Source of the DNA: Mycolicibacterium hodleri
GTDB taxonomy: Bacteria > Actinomycetota > Actinomycetes > Mycobacteriales > Mycobacteriaceae
Direction: 5' to 3'
Assembly (NCBI RefSeq): GCF_006439015.1
Contig: NZ_RCZG01000009.1
Span: 147,234-211,233 of the forward strand
Length of the DNA: 64,000 bases
Positions 1 to 12,007 of this stretch are shown one piece after another; within the stretch, counting starts at the first letter, position 1; each line of letters opens with the position of its first letter. A program made the position numbers and the translations under genes. The notes under the pieces were generated by a model. That model had not been told where the DNA came from, searched no databases, and saw only the letters and a program-made list of their open reading frames with translations.

Positions 1-688
1 CACGTACTCGTCGTTCCGGCATCGGCGGCACGGCCGACCGCTCGATACTGCGGCGATTCCCGGCACCCGACTGCTGGCTTACACCTCTGACCACGATCAA
101 GTGGGCAACCGCGCCGTGGGCGATCGGCCATCGCAGAATCTGACCTTCGGGCAGCTCGCCGTCAAGGCCGCCCTAGTTCTCGGCTCGCCCTACACGGCGA
201 TGCTATTCATGGGAGAGGAGTGGGCGTCGTCGAGTCCGTTCCAGTTCTTCACGTCGCACCCCGAACCCGAGTTGGCCCGGGCCACCGCCGAGGGCCGCAA
301 GGCGGAGTTCGCCGCACACGGTTGGGATGCCGACGAAATCCCGGATCCCCAAGATCTCGAGACGTTCTCGCGGTCGAAGTTGAAGTGGGACGAGGTCGAT
401 TCCGGCGACCACGCCCGGCTGCGCGCGCTATACCGGGCGCTGATCGAACTGCGCCGCCGGGAACCCGATCTGGCCGACCCCTGGCTCGACCACATGCGCA
501 TCGACTACGACGAGGAGCAGCGGTGGATCACGTTGCACCGCGGCTCGTTCGCCATCGTGTGCAACCTCGGCGAGGATGCCGTCACCGTCCCCGTGACGGG
601 CCAGGTCGTCTTGGCCTCGGATGAGGCGATGGTGGACGAATCGACCACCTTGCCTGGACAGTCGTTCGCCATTCTGCGAGCCGTCTAG
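1..688 (+). CDS. treZ: Malto-oligosyltrehalose trehalohydrolase, C-terminal part (partial at left edge)
   Basis: TreZ releases trehalose from maltooligosyl-trehalose, the second step of the TreY-TreZ route from glycogen, in the cytosol. The reading frame is open from base 2 and the gene starts outside the window. Visible are the GH13 catalytic-region motif SDHDQVGNRAVGDR near the start of the fragment, the MGEEW segment, and the typical TreZ tail running from a QFFTSHPEPELARA stretch into a beta-rich C-terminal domain ending ILRAV. In M. tuberculosis treZ lies just beyond ilvA, which agrees with the genes that follow here. The assignment rests on motifs and synteny and is firm. Only about the last 228 residues are seen. 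Confidence 0.9.
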   Translation, partial: TYSSFRHRRHGRPLDTAAIPGTRLLAYTSDHDQVGNRAVGDRPSQNLTFGQLAVKAALVLGSPYTAMLFMGEEWASSSPFQFFTSHPEPELARATAEGRKAEFAAHGWDADEIPDPQDLETFSRSKLKWDEVDSGDHARLRALYRALIELRRREPDLADPWLDHMRIDYDEEQRWITLHRGSFAIVCNLGEDAVTVPVTGQVVLASDEAMVDESTTLPGQSFAILRAV

Positions 689-759
689 CACTGGTCCACA
701 GCCCTGCCCTGCTGTGGATAACTCGTCGGCGTCTGCGGAGAATCCTCGATCATTCGCCG

Positions 760-1191
760 ATGACCACTCGAGAATTCTTGCCGACTCCGCCCGCCGACAC
801 GGCAACGGACCCGATCCACTCACCCGCCGACCTTCAGCAGCGATGGCGAGCTCTCATGGGCGGCTTGGGGTTCGGGGAGCGACTGCTGCGCTTCGTCTTC
901 GTGGGTCCGGATCGGAGGATGCTCAAGGTGCTCAGCGACGTCCCCGTCCCGAGGACGCCCGATCGCGCTCTGATCGGCGATCTGGTCTCAACGCTGGGTG
1001 AGCTCCTGGCCAAGACCGACGACGGCACCACCGTAGCGTTCCTGCTCACCCGACCGGGTGTCGGCGCGATTACGGACGTCGACCGACGTTGGTCGTCCCT
1101 GCTGACCAAGACCGCCGCCGAACTTGGAGTGCCGATCGAGCCCGTCTGCCGCGCCAACGATGAGCAGCTGGTCCTCGTCGAGCCGACCTAG
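760..1191 (+). CDS. Conserved hypothetical protein, 143 aa
   Basis: No domain is recognised. The first 25 residues are Pro/Thr/Asp-rich and probably disordered. The rest looks like a compact alpha/beta fold with the strands RLLRFVFVGPD and TTVAFLLTRPG, and has neither a signal peptide nor a membrane segment. Its position between treZ and ilvA recalls mycobacterial genes of unknown function at this spot. It follows treZ by 71 bp on the same strand and converges on ilvA, with a 4-bp overlap of the 3' ends. The ATG at 760 is the natural start. Function is unknown. Confidence 0.6.
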   Translation: MTTREFLPTPPADTATDPIHSPADLQQRWRALMGGLGFGERLLRFVFVGPDRRMLKVLSDVPVPRTPDRALIGDLVSTLGELLAKTDDGTTVAFLLTRPGVGAITDVDRRWSSLLTKTAAELGVPIEPVCRANDEQLVLVEPT

Positions 1192-2471
1192 GTCAGATAG
1201 CGGTACGCCGGCGAGCCGGGTTGCAAGGCCTCTACGTGCATCTCGGAGGCGCGCATGCGTTCCAGCAGACCTTCGAAGTCCGCGGCCGATCCCAGTTCGA
1301 TGCCGACGAGTGCTTCGCCGGTCTCGCGGTTGTTGCGCTTGACGTACTCGAAAAGGGTCACGTCGTCCCCCGGCCCGAGCACCTCGTCGAGGAACCGGCG
1401 CAGCGCACCCGGTTCCTGCGGAAAGTCCACCAGGAAGTAGTGCTTGAGACCGAGGTGCACCAGAGATCGTTCAAGAATCTCGTTGTACCGCGAGACGTCG
1501 TTGTTGCCACCTGAAATCAGGCATACGACAGTCGATCCCGGCTCGATGTCGGCCTCCATCATCGCCGCCACCGACAGGGCACCCGCGGGCTCGGCGATGA
1601 TGCCCTCGTTCTGGTATAGGTCGAGCATCGCGGTGCAGACCGCCCCTTCGTCCACCGACGTGACGGCGACCATGTCGCCCGCCGCCGACAGCACCGCGAA
1701 CGGCAGTGCACCGGCGCGTGCTACGGCCGCGCCGTCGACGAATTGATCGACGTGTTCGAGGACGACGGGTTCCCCGGTGGCCAACGCTGCGAGCATCGAT
1801 GCGGCGCCGGCCGGCTCCACCCCGAGCACCGAGGTCTTGGTGGTCCGCTCCGCTAGATAGGTGGTGATTCCGCTGATGCAGCCACCGCCGCCGACGGGCA
1901 CGATGACCAGGTCGGGCTCCGCCTCCAACTGCTGGAGGATTTCGACGGCGATCGTGCCCTGGCCTGCCATGGTGCGCAGGTCGTCATACGGCGGGACCAG
2001 AGTGGCCCCGGTCCTGGCGACGTCGTCGAGTGCGGCGGCCGCCGCGACGTCATAGGTCGCACCGCCGACGATCAACTCGATGAACTCGCCACCGTGGTAC
2101 CGGATCCGGTCGCGCTTCTGCTTCGGGGTCTTGGCTGGCACGTAGACGCGCCCGTGGATCCCCATCGAACGGCAGGCCAACGCGAAGCCCTGCGCATGAT
2201 TGCCCGCGGATGAGCAGACCACGCCCGCCACGATCTCGTCGGGCGTCAACTGCATCAGCAGGTTGTAGGCCCCGCGCAGCTTGTAGCTGCGAACGACCTG
2301 CAGATCCTCACGCTTGAGGTAGACCTGCAGACCCGTGATCGCGGACAACCGATCGCTGAACTGCAGCGGACTGAGGGTGACGACGTTCGAAATTCGCTGA
2401 GCGGCCTCGTCGATGTCCGCGGCGCAGAGCGGCGCGGGACGGCGAGAGGTCTGACTCAGTTCGGCGGACAC
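1188..2471 (-). CDS. ilvA: Threonine dehydratase (biosynthetic, PLP-dependent)
   Basis: This enzyme deaminates L-threonine to 2-oxobutanoate, the first committed step of isoleucine synthesis. The protein has 427 aa. The PLP-binding lysine lies in VRSYKLRGAYN (about Lys64), followed by the SSAGNHAQG substrate/cofactor loop and the glycine-rich phosphate site VPVGGGGCISG. The C-terminal 90 or so residues (KHYFLVDFPQEPGALRRFLDEV onward) form one ACT-like regulatory domain, as in the shorter actinobacterial IlvA; isoleucine feedback is expected from the family. The next gene on the same strand (upstream side) is the Ddn-type gene, the same neighbour pair as Rv1559/Rv1558 in M. tuberculosis. Confidence 0.95.
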   Translation of the reverse strand: MSAELSQTSRRPAPLCAADIDEAAQRISNVVTLSPLQFSDRLSAITGLQVYLKREDLQVVRSYKLRGAYNLLMQLTPDEIVAGVVCSSAGNHAQGFALACRSMGIHGRVYVPAKTPKQKRDRIRYHGGEFIELIVGGATYDVAAAAALDDVARTGATLVPPYDDLRTMAGQGTIAVEILQQLEAEPDLVIVPVGGGGCISGITTYLAERTTKTSVLGVEPAGAASMLAALATGEPVVLEHVDQFVDGAAVARAGALPFAVLSAAGDMVAVTSVDEGAVCTAMLDLYQNEGIIAEPAGALSVAAMMEADIEPGSTVVCLISGGNNDVSRYNEILERSLVHLGLKHYFLVDFPQEPGALRRFLDEVLGPGDDVTLFEYVKRNNRETGEALVGIELGSAADFEGLLERMRASEMHVEALQPGSPAYRYLT

Positions 2472-2513
2472 CGGTCAATGGTGCCACTCAGCCGTCCCGC
2501 TGCGAAAACGGGT

Positions 2514-2951
2514 TTAGCTCGTGGGAGTGAGCACGAACACCGGGATCTGCCGGTCGGTCTTCTTCTGGTAGTCGGCGTAGTCCGGCCAGGTGGCCACAGC
2601 GCGTTCCCACCAGAGCGCCTTCTCCTCGCCGAAGACCTCGCGCGAGTCGTAGTCCTTGCTGACGGCACCGTCCTGGAGTTCGACACGTGGATGTGCCTTG
2701 ATGTTGAAATACCAGACCGGGTGCTTCGGGGCGCCGCCGAGTGACGCGACGACGGCGTACTCTCCGTCGTGCTCGACCCGCATCAACGGCGTCTTCCGGA
2801 TCTTGCCGCTCTTCGCCCCGACGGTGGTCAGGAGGATCACCGGCCTGCCCTTGAGTTCCGTCCCCTCGGTGCCCCCCGACGCCATGAAGGTCTCGGCGTT
2901 CTCCCGCACCCAGTCCGAGGTGCTCGGTTCGTACTCTCCAGTCAGAGGCAT
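2514..2951 (-). CDS. F420H2-dependent nitroreductase/quinone reductase family (Ddn-like)
   Basis: The protein has about 145 aa and belongs to the deazaflavin (F420)-dependent Ddn family. These proteins have a split-barrel fold and reduce quinones or nitro compounds with F420H2, often at the membrane face. Family signatures are visible: ILLTTVGAKSGKIRKTPLMRV, EYAVVASLGGAPKHPVWYFN, the ELQDG segment, and WPDYADYQKKTDRQIPVFVL at the C-terminus. The start is placed at the ATG giving MPLTGEYEPS, which matches the N-terminus I recall for the orthologue Rv1558. A GTG/ATG nine codons upstream is possible. It lies next to ilvA as in M. tuberculosis. Confidence 0.85.
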   Translation of the reverse strand: MPLTGEYEPSTSDWVRENAETFMASGGTEGTELKGRPVILLTTVGAKSGKIRKTPLMRVEHDGEYAVVASLGGAPKHPVWYFNIKAHPRVELQDGAVSKDYDSREVFGEEKALWWERAVATWPDYADYQKKTDRQIPVFVLTPTS

Positions 2952-3038
2952 CTGACCAGCATATGACGCGGCTGACACGGATACCCAGAATCGGTGTTTC
3001 GGCTACCCGAAATCAAGGTTACGAGCTATCGTGAGTAC

Positions 3039-3236
3039 ATGACCACGTCGACGGAAGTCCGCATTGCAGGCGTCCCGTGGCCCGCGTACAAGCTGATCGC
3101 CCTCGCAGTCGGAGCCCTGGTCCTGACCGTGGTGGGGCTGGCCACGATGAGCGCAGGCCCTGCCGTGCTCAGCGGTGCTGCTGCTGCCGTCGCCGTCTGG
3201 CTCGGCCTCAGCCTGTTCAGCTCCTCAGACGCCTAA
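3039..3236 (+). CDS. Small two-helix membrane protein, 65 aa
   Basis: After a short polar N-terminus there are two hydrophobic segments, roughly residues 15-37 (YKLIALAVGALVLTVVGLA) and 42-60 (VLSGAAAAVAVWLGLSLF), joined by a short loop. No family is recognised. The ATG at 3039 is chosen. A GTG 15 codons upstream would add a polar extension of no obvious use. Its 3' end overlaps the SRPBCC gene on the other strand by 4 bp. Function is unknown. Confidence 0.55.
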   Translation: MTTSTEVRIAGVPWPAYKLIALAVGALVLTVVGLATMSAGPAVLSGAAAAVAVWLGLSLFSSSDA

Positions 3237-3628
3237 TCAGAGGCCAGCACCAAACGGCACAGCGTATCGAGATCCGCAGCCACCGCCGCGGAGTCGGCAT
3301 CGAACTCCTCATCGGTGACTCCTGGGCGACGCCGCAGAGTGAACACCACCTCGCACCCGACTTCACCCGTCCCCGCGGGTATCACACGCATCGGGTTGTA
3401 GACCTCCTCGCCGGAGGGCAGTCGGACGACGTGGTCGAGGACGCCGAACTCATTTCGTGGTGCGAACCGGACGTCGGCGTCCGCGAGCGCCGGGTCGGCA
3501 AGCCCAGCTGCCCAGCGCGGCAGCTCACGGGCATCACTGGCGAACGCGTACACGGCGGCGGCATCGGCATCGATCCACTTGCTCAGATGACGGGACGAGA
3601 CGGGCGGATCGGTCGTGTCTTCGGTCAT
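3233..3628 (-). CDS. SRPBCC (START/polyketide-cyclase-like) superfamily protein
   Basis: The protein has 131 aa. The layout is typical of the helix-grip fold: SKWIDADAAAVYAFASDARELPRWAAG at the N-terminus (strand, then helix around the pocket), VRFAPRNEFGVLDHVVRLPSG in the middle, and a long C-terminal helix (DEEFDADSAAVAADLDTLCRLV). Such proteins bind hydrophobic ligands. The ligand cannot be told here and no catalytic residue is evident. SRPBCC genes occur between dnaE1 and ilvA in other mycobacteria, so this may be a core gene. It is divergent from the DUF1345-like membrane gene, with 29 bp between the starts. Confidence 0.75.
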   Translation of the reverse strand: MTEDTTDPPVSSRHLSKWIDADAAAVYAFASDARELPRWAAGLADPALADADVRFAPRNEFGVLDHVVRLPSGEEVYNPMRVIPAGTGEVGCEVVFTLRRRPGVTDEEFDADSAAVAADLDTLCRLVLASD

Positions 3629-3657
3629 TCGTCCATGGTGACGGACACACTGGGTCG

Positions 3658-4431
3658 ATGGCCGCCAATGAGCGCTCGCGTGAAGAGCACGAGCCCGAAA
3701 CTCCTCAATCCTCCGCGCAAGTCGAGGCTGTCGCGCGTCGGGCCGAGCAGCTCACTTCGGACGCCGAACGCCATGTGCCGGCATGGCTTCGGCCAGGAGA
3801 TCCGGAGAACCGTTGGCCCGTGTTGATCGCCATCTTCACGGTCATCGTGATTCAACACTCGATTCCCCTGCAATACACAGTGCTACCGCGGTGGCCGCTG
3901 ATCATCATGGAACTGCTCCTGCTGTTGGTGATGCTCCTGATCAACCCGGTCCGCCTGTCGCGACCGACCACGCTTGGGAGGTGGGCCAGCCTCGTCCTCA
4001 CGGCGGCCATCACCGTCGACAACACAGCGTCGGCCGTCGTCCTGGCCAAACGCATCCTCAGCGGAGAGGTGAGCAACAACGCCGCCGTGCTGCTCGGTGG
4101 CGGTGCCGCCATCTTCGTCACCAACGTCATCGCGTTCGGGATCTGGTACTGGGAGCTGGACCGCGGTGGTCCGTTCGTGCGGCGGGCCGGAAAGCGCCCG
4201 TACCCCGACTTTCTGTTCCCGCAGATGTCGGACCCGGACAAGGCGACGCCGGACTGGCGGCCGACGTTCGTCGACTACCTCTATGTCAGCTTCACCAACG
4301 TGGTGGCCTTCTCCCCCACCGACACCATGCCTCTGTCGCGCTGGGCCAAGGGAATGATGACGGTGCAGTCCCTGGTGTCGATGACCACGATCGCGCTGGT
4401 GATCGCCCGAGCGGTCAACGTGCTCGGGTGA
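3658..4431 (+). CDS. Multi-pass membrane protein, DUF1345-like
   Basis: The protein has 257 aa. A polar, charged N-terminus of about 40 residues (EEHEPETPQ region) precedes at least four to five hydrophobic segments: LIAIFTVIVIQ, LIIMELLLLLVMLLI, WASLVLTAAITV, AAIFVTNVIAFGIWYW and SLVSMTTIALVIARAV. The stretch DYLYVSFTNVVAFSPTDTMP before the last helix is characteristic of the DUF1345 family as I know it. The biochemical role of that family is not established. Start: the ATG at 3658 (MAANERS); the open frame runs further upstream but has no support there. Confidence 0.65.
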   Translation: MAANERSREEHEPETPQSSAQVEAVARRAEQLTSDAERHVPAWLRPGDPENRWPVLIAIFTVIVIQHSIPLQYTVLPRWPLIIMELLLLLVMLLINPVRLSRPTTLGRWASLVLTAAITVDNTASAVVLAKRILSGEVSNNAAVLLGGGAAIFVTNVIAFGIWYWELDRGGPFVRRAGKRPYPDFLFPQMSDPDKATPDWRPTFVDYLYVSFTNVVAFSPTDTMPLSRWAKGMMTVQSLVSMTTIALVIARAVNVLG

Positions 4432-4433
4432 TC

Positions 4434-5198
4434 GGCGTGAGATTCGACCTCAGCGGTCTGCAGCCGATCGAGCGAACCCTTCCTGACGCAGTATGCGAGG
4501 GCCCTCGACAATCGGTGGGCACGTCCGATCCTCGATGACTACGACTTCGCGGGCCTCGGCGTCGCCACCAGCGTGGTGCGCCAGACGGCGTTACGGGCCA
4601 AGATGCTCGACGATCGGGTACGCCGATTCATCACCACACATCCCGACGCCGTCGTCGTGGACCTCGGTGCCGGTCTGGACTGCGGCGTATATCGCGTCGA
4701 CCCACCACCGTCGAGCTCCGCAACCGGGTGCTGCCGCCCCGGGCTGGTTCGCATTCGATTGGAGTGTCACTCGCCGAGAACCGTTGGTCTGAAACGATTC
4801 CCACCGACCGGCCGACCATCCTGATCGCCGACGGGTTGCTGGCTTTCCGCGCCGAAGGGGTGATCATCGCGCTGATCCGCCGGATCACCGACCACTTCAG
4901 CTCCGGTGAGCTCGCATTCAACGCCTACGGAGGGATCGGCTGGATCAGTTGATTAGCCATTCGGCTCGCACGGCAGCAGATGTTTCGTGACGTCGGAAGC
5001 CAATGGGGCTATCCAGGTTTCAAGGACGCACACCACCCCGAGACGTGGGCGCCGGAGCTCTCTCTCGTCCAGGAGGCCCGCCTGACAAACGCGCCCAAGG
5101 TGGATCTGTTTCCCGGCTGGCTGCGCATCGCGACCCGCCTGAGCGGACTGAGCACGACGGGCGCGCGCAGGGCCCGAATCCTGCGGTACCGGTTCTGA
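4434..5198 (+). pseudogene. Decayed class I SAM methyltransferase (LCM/TcmP-type)
   Basis: Three fragments in different frames line up with the intact paralogue at 29891-30718. A front piece reads LTQYARALDNRWARPIL, then ALRAKMLDDRVRRFITTHPDAVVVDLGAGL through VYRVDPPP. A second piece in another frame reads ETIPTDRPTILIADGLLAF to ELAFNAYGG and ends at a stop near 4950. A third reads WGYPGFKDAHHPETW to ARRARILRYRF. Relative to the paralogue, about 25 codons around the 'YSVDLPAVIALRDELL' part are missing, and there are at least two frameshifts plus an in-frame stop. Functional product is very unlikely unless the assembly is wrong. The intact family O-methylates small molecules or polyketides. 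Confidence 0.85.
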
Positions 5199-5263
5199 GT
5201 GCCGGCATCTGGAGGATGATGGCCGGACGGGAAATGTGCCAGCTCTACTGAGGGGACGCGACG

Positions 5264-5826
5264 ATGATTGAACCGGCGTCGGCTGCGCGCGATGTACGGA
5301 AGGACTTGGGCAAACTCTCCGCCGACATGGCGGTCAACGCGCACCGTCCGGCAGACGCGGGCGCCCCCCTGAGCACCTCGGTGGATCCGGTGTTCGGAGG
5401 GTTCGGCTGGCAGTTGAGCGCCTTGCCCGGTGAAGTCATCACCGGCCGTGTCTCGGTCGAGTTCCCGGAACCCGCGGCGGTTCCGCCGGAATCAAATGTC
5501 TACGTTCACGTCTGGGTGAGCCCTGGCAGCGTCGACCCCGTCTTGGGGACGTACCTGCTGAACGTCGATCCACGCTTTCCCCGACTGTCCGAACCCAAGG
5601 TGCCCGGCCTGCAGCCGGGTTTCACGCAGGTTCCGGAGTTCCCGACGGCCCCGAACCGGTCACTGCTCAACTTCGACATGCGCGTGCCTCTCGACGTCGA
5701 GCCCTCGGTCTATCTCGGCAACATGTGCCTGCTGAGACTCTCACCGTTCTCGGTCGGCGACGTCCTCGGCCGGGCCTCGTTCGCCTTCCGGGTCCGCTCC
5801 CCTGGCGAGCCGCCCGACCTTGCGTC

Positions 5827-5830
<4 letters not shown>
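5264..5830 (+). CDS. Conserved hypothetical protein, 188 aa
   Basis: No domain is recognised and there is no signal peptide or membrane helix. The centre is rich in Pro, Val and beta-formers (NVYVHVWVSPGSVDPVLGTYLLNVDP, RFPRLSEPKVPGLQPGF), which suggests a beta-sandwich. A good GAGGGGA ribosome-binding sequence lies just before the ATG at 5264. The 3' end overlaps the dnaE1 3' end by 4 bp, so the two genes converge. Function is unknown. Confidence 0.5.
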
Positions 5831-9357
<3,527 letters not shown>

Positions 9358-9719
9358 AGGGCCGCCAGTCTATGGCTGGCCCCCGACGGCGCTCGGCGTG
9401 TCGGCGTTCGTGTCGCAACGAGTCGGCCGAATCTGCGTGATCCGAGGCAGCTGTCGGGAATCTCGGGCAGGTCGAGTTCGTCTGCACTCCGATCGATCCG
9501 CGGCAACGATGTGCTCAACCGATGACCCGACGACCTCCACAGGTCACGCAGGCGGTTTCGGGCCACCGTCAGCACCCAGGCCTCCGGATTGGCGGGTATG
9601 CCGTCGGACTCCCACCGGGTCGATGCACGCTCGATCATCGCCCAGTGCGTCCTCGGCAGAGGCGACGTCGCGGCTGACTGACGCGGCCGCAGACGCCACT
9701 CTCGCCGACTCTGCACTCA
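9358..9719 (-). pseudogene. Remnant of an ECF42-type sigma factor
   Basis: Immediately after the YCII-domain gene, one frame reads ASVSRDVASAEDALGD and another continues ERASTRWESDGIPANPEAW, then VLTVARNRLRDLW. Together they are the sigma-2 region of ECF sigma factors whose partner is a DGPF/YCII protein (group ECF42). The frame breaks at about 9640, at a GATGAT. The next recognisable piece is ADELDLPEIPD, and then homology stops and dnaE1 begins. A full ECF42 factor is about 400 aa; only some 100 codons remain. It is therefore truncated and frameshifted, and the sigma-4 region is absent. Confidence 0.8.
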
Positions 9720-10094
9720 GGGGTGGTACCACCCGCGGTCAGGGGCGTACGTCTGCGCGATCGGTCGAATCTCGACCGACCCCCAGCCGTTCGCCGGATT
9801 TCGGTGCGCCCACGCCAGAGCCTCGTCTAGATCGGCCACTTCGATCACGAAGATGCCGCCCAACTTCTCCTTGGTGTCGGCGAACGGCCCGTCCTGGATC
9901 TCGGGAATGCCGTTGCGCGCCGTGACCGTAGTGGTGTTCGCAACGGCGTCGAGCACCTCGGTCGTGACGAGGACCCCCGCGGCGGAAAGATCGTCGGCAT
10001 AGGCCGTAAAGGCGGCCATCGCCGGCGCCATGTCCGCTTCGGTGAGTCCGACCTCAGGTCCCTCCTGGTAGTGCATCAGCAGGCAGTAGCGCAT
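9717..10094 (-). CDS. YCII/DGPF-domain protein
   Basis: The protein has 125 aa. MRYCLLMHYQEG at the N-terminus and the hallmark IQDGPFADTKEKLGGIFVIE (the DGPF motif) identify the YCII family, a small ferredoxin-like fold related to muconolactone isomerase. Members of this type are typically encoded next to ECF42 sigma factors, whose regulation they accompany. Here that partner follows directly but is a wreck, so this protein may be an orphan. The biochemical role in the family is unsettled. Confidence 0.85.
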   Translation of the reverse strand: MRYCLLMHYQEGPEVGLTEADMAPAMAAFTAYADDLSAAGVLVTTEVLDAVANTTTVTARNGIPEIQDGPFADTKEKLGGIFVIEVADLDEALAWAHRNPANGWGSVEIRPIAQTYAPDRGWYHP

Positions 10095-10139
10095 GGTGTC
10101 GTCCTCAGGTGGTGTCGTCCCGAACTCGTATCGAGCCCG

Positions 10140-11081
10140 TCACCGTGACGACGATTCGGGTGCGGGCGTTTCGACAGTTCCCGCGTCCTGTGACGGAGTC
10201 CGCTTGCGCAGCGAGCCCGCGGTCATCACGGCAAGGGCGACCCAGATCAAGGCAAAGCCAATCCACCGACCCGTCGGCATCGGCTCGTGCCCGATCAGGA
10301 CACCCCACGCCATCTGCAGCGCCGGATTGAGATAGAACAACAGGCCCATGGTGATCAACGGCAGCCGCTGCGCCCCTGCGGCGAAGAGCAGCAACGGCAC
10401 CGCGGTCACCGGGCCCGCCAACACCAACAGAATGGTGTGCCCGGTTCCGAAGCCGACGAAATGCCCGTGGCCAAGGACTTGCAGTGTGACCAGGTAGCCG
10501 GCCGCCAGCGGCAGCGCAAGGAAGGTCTCGACGGCGACGCTGACCCGCGGATCAGCCACCACGACCTTCTTGACCAGCCCGTACAGCGCAAACGATGCGG
10601 CGAGCCCGACGGCGACGTACGGCGGCGCGCCCACCTCGGACGTCAGCACCACGACCGCGATCACGGCGAGCGCCAGCGCAATCAGTTGCCAGCGCCCGAT
10701 GCGCTCGCGGAAGACGAGCACGCCGAGGGCCACGGTGACGAGTGGATTGATGAAGTAGCCCAACGCTGCATCGACCACGTGTCCGTTGGTCGCCGCCCAG
10801 ATGTAGATGCCCCAGTTGATGGAGATCAGGGTCGACGCCACCAACAGCAGAAGCCAGGTGCGGCCGCTGAGTCTGCGTAGGTCCCCGAGGCGGCGCGCCA
10901 CGACGAGCACCAGGAACAGGCTCAGCGCACTCCAGACGATGCGATGCGCCAGCACCTCCAGCGAACCCGCGGGCAGCAACAGCGGGAAGAAACCCGGGCA
11001 CAGCCCCCACCAGACGAAGGCGCCGACGCCGGCCAGCACGCCGGACCTGCGGCGGGAATCGGCGTCCGGCGTACCGGTCAC
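10140..11081 (-). CDS. rarD: RarD-type EamA-family transporter
   Basis: The protein has 313 aa with about ten hydrophobic segments in two repeated EamA halves, as in the drug/metabolite transporter superfamily. RarD signatures are present: GAFVWWGLCPGFFPLL near the N-terminus, EVLAHRIVWSALSLF, SINWGIYIWAATNGHVVDAALGYFINPLV, and LITMGLLFYLNPALQ. The substrate is unknown; RarD is named from chloramphenicol sensitivity work. The start is the GTG at 11081, whose GTGA overlaps the stop of the RluD-type gene, indicating translational coupling. Homology would not support an upstream start. It is the last gene of the lspA-rluD-rarD operon. Confidence 0.88.
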   Translation of the reverse strand: MTGTPDADSRRRSGVLAGVGAFVWWGLCPGFFPLLLPAGSLEVLAHRIVWSALSLFLVLVVARRLGDLRRLSGRTWLLLLVASTLISINWGIYIWAATNGHVVDAALGYFINPLVTVALGVLVFRERIGRWQLIALALAVIAVVVLTSEVGAPPYVAVGLAASFALYGLVKKVVVADPRVSVAVETFLALPLAAGYLVTLQVLGHGHFVGFGTGHTILLVLAGPVTAVPLLLFAAGAQRLPLITMGLLFYLNPALQMAWGVLIGHEPMPTGRWIGFALIWVALAVMTAGSLRKRTPSQDAGTVETPAPESSSR

Positions 11082-12007
11082 GATTCGTGCCGGCGCAGTA
11101 CGTCTAGCGCATGCTGGAGGTCGGCCGGATACGGGCTGGTGATCTCCACGCGGCGACCGTCCGCGGGATGGGCGAAGGCCAGGTAGCGGGCGTGCAGCCA
11201 CTGGCGTTCCAGCCCAAGCCTCTTCGCCAGGGTCGGGTCGGCACCATAGGTGAGGTCGCCGCAACACGGATGGTGCAGGGCCGAGAAGTGAACCCTGATC
11301 TGGTGGGTGCGGCCCGTCTCCAGATGGACGTCGAGCAGGCTGGCCGCAGCGAACGCCTCCACCGTGTCGTAGTGCGTCACGCTGTGCCGCCCGCCCTCGG
11401 AGACGGCGAACTTCCAGTCGTTGCTCCGGTGGCGTCCAATGGGCGCCTCGATGGTGCCGCTGGACGGATCGGGGTGCCCCTGTACGAGCGCGCTGTAGCG
11501 CTTGTCGACGGCTCGCTCCTTGAACGCACGCTTGAGCACGGTGTATGCCCGCTCGGAGATCGCCACCACCATCACGCCCGAGGTCCCGACATCGAGGCGC
11601 TGCACGATGCCCTTGCGCTCGGGCACGCCCGAGGTGGTGATCCGGAAGCCCGCGGCAGCCAGGCCGCCCAGCACCGTCGGGCCGCTCCACCCCACCGATG
11701 CGTGCGCGGCGACGCCAGCGGGCTTGTCGACGGCGACGACGTCGTCATCGGCGTACAGGATTGACATGCCCTCGATGTCGACGGCCGGATTGTCCAGCGG
11801 CGCAGGCGGTTCGGGGAGTCTTACCTCGAGCCATGCGCCCGCGATCAACCGATCGGACTTCCCCACCGATGTCCCGTCGAGGTCAACGCCGCCATCTTCG
11901 GCCAACGTGGCGGCCGCAGTCCTGGACAGACCAAGCAGTCGCGCAAGCCCGGCGTCCACCCGCATCCCCGCCAGTCCCTCCGGAACCGGCATCGACCGTG
12001 TGGTCAT
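11078..12007 (-). CDS. RluA/RluD-family 23S rRNA (or tRNA) pseudouridine synthase
   Basis: The protein has 309 aa. The N-terminal S4-like RNA-binding segment (MRVDAGLARLLGLSRTAAATLAEDGGVDLDG) precedes the synthase domain. The catalytic aspartate sits in GIVQRLDVGTSGVMVVA (Asp139); the family HRLD is QRLD here. The family's ETGRTHQIRVH and an LGL-xx-RQWLHA stretch follow. It is the orthologue by position of Rv1540. It starts one base inside the lspA stop (TGATG), as in many bacteria where lspA and rluD form one operon. The exact target uridines cannot be read from the sequence. Confidence 0.92.
   Translation of the reverse strand: MTTRSMPVPEGLAGMRVDAGLARLLGLSRTAAATLAEDGGVDLDGTSVGKSDRLIAGAWLEVRLPEPPAPLDNPAVDIEGMSILYADDDVVAVDKPAGVAAHASVGWSGPTVLGGLAAAGFRITTSGVPERKGIVQRLDVGTSGVMVVAISERAYTVLKRAFKERAVDKRYSALVQGHPDPSSGTIEAPIGRHRSNDWKFAVSEGGRHSVTHYDTVEAFAAASLLDVHLETGRTHQIRVHFSALHHPCCGDLTYGADPTLAKRLGLERQWLHARYLAFAHPADGRRVEITSPYPADLQHALDVLRRHES

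Noticed and set aside
11082..11690. Upstream extension of rarD
   Set aside because: It overlaps the pseudouridine synthase in another frame. The GTGA junction gives a normal RarD length.
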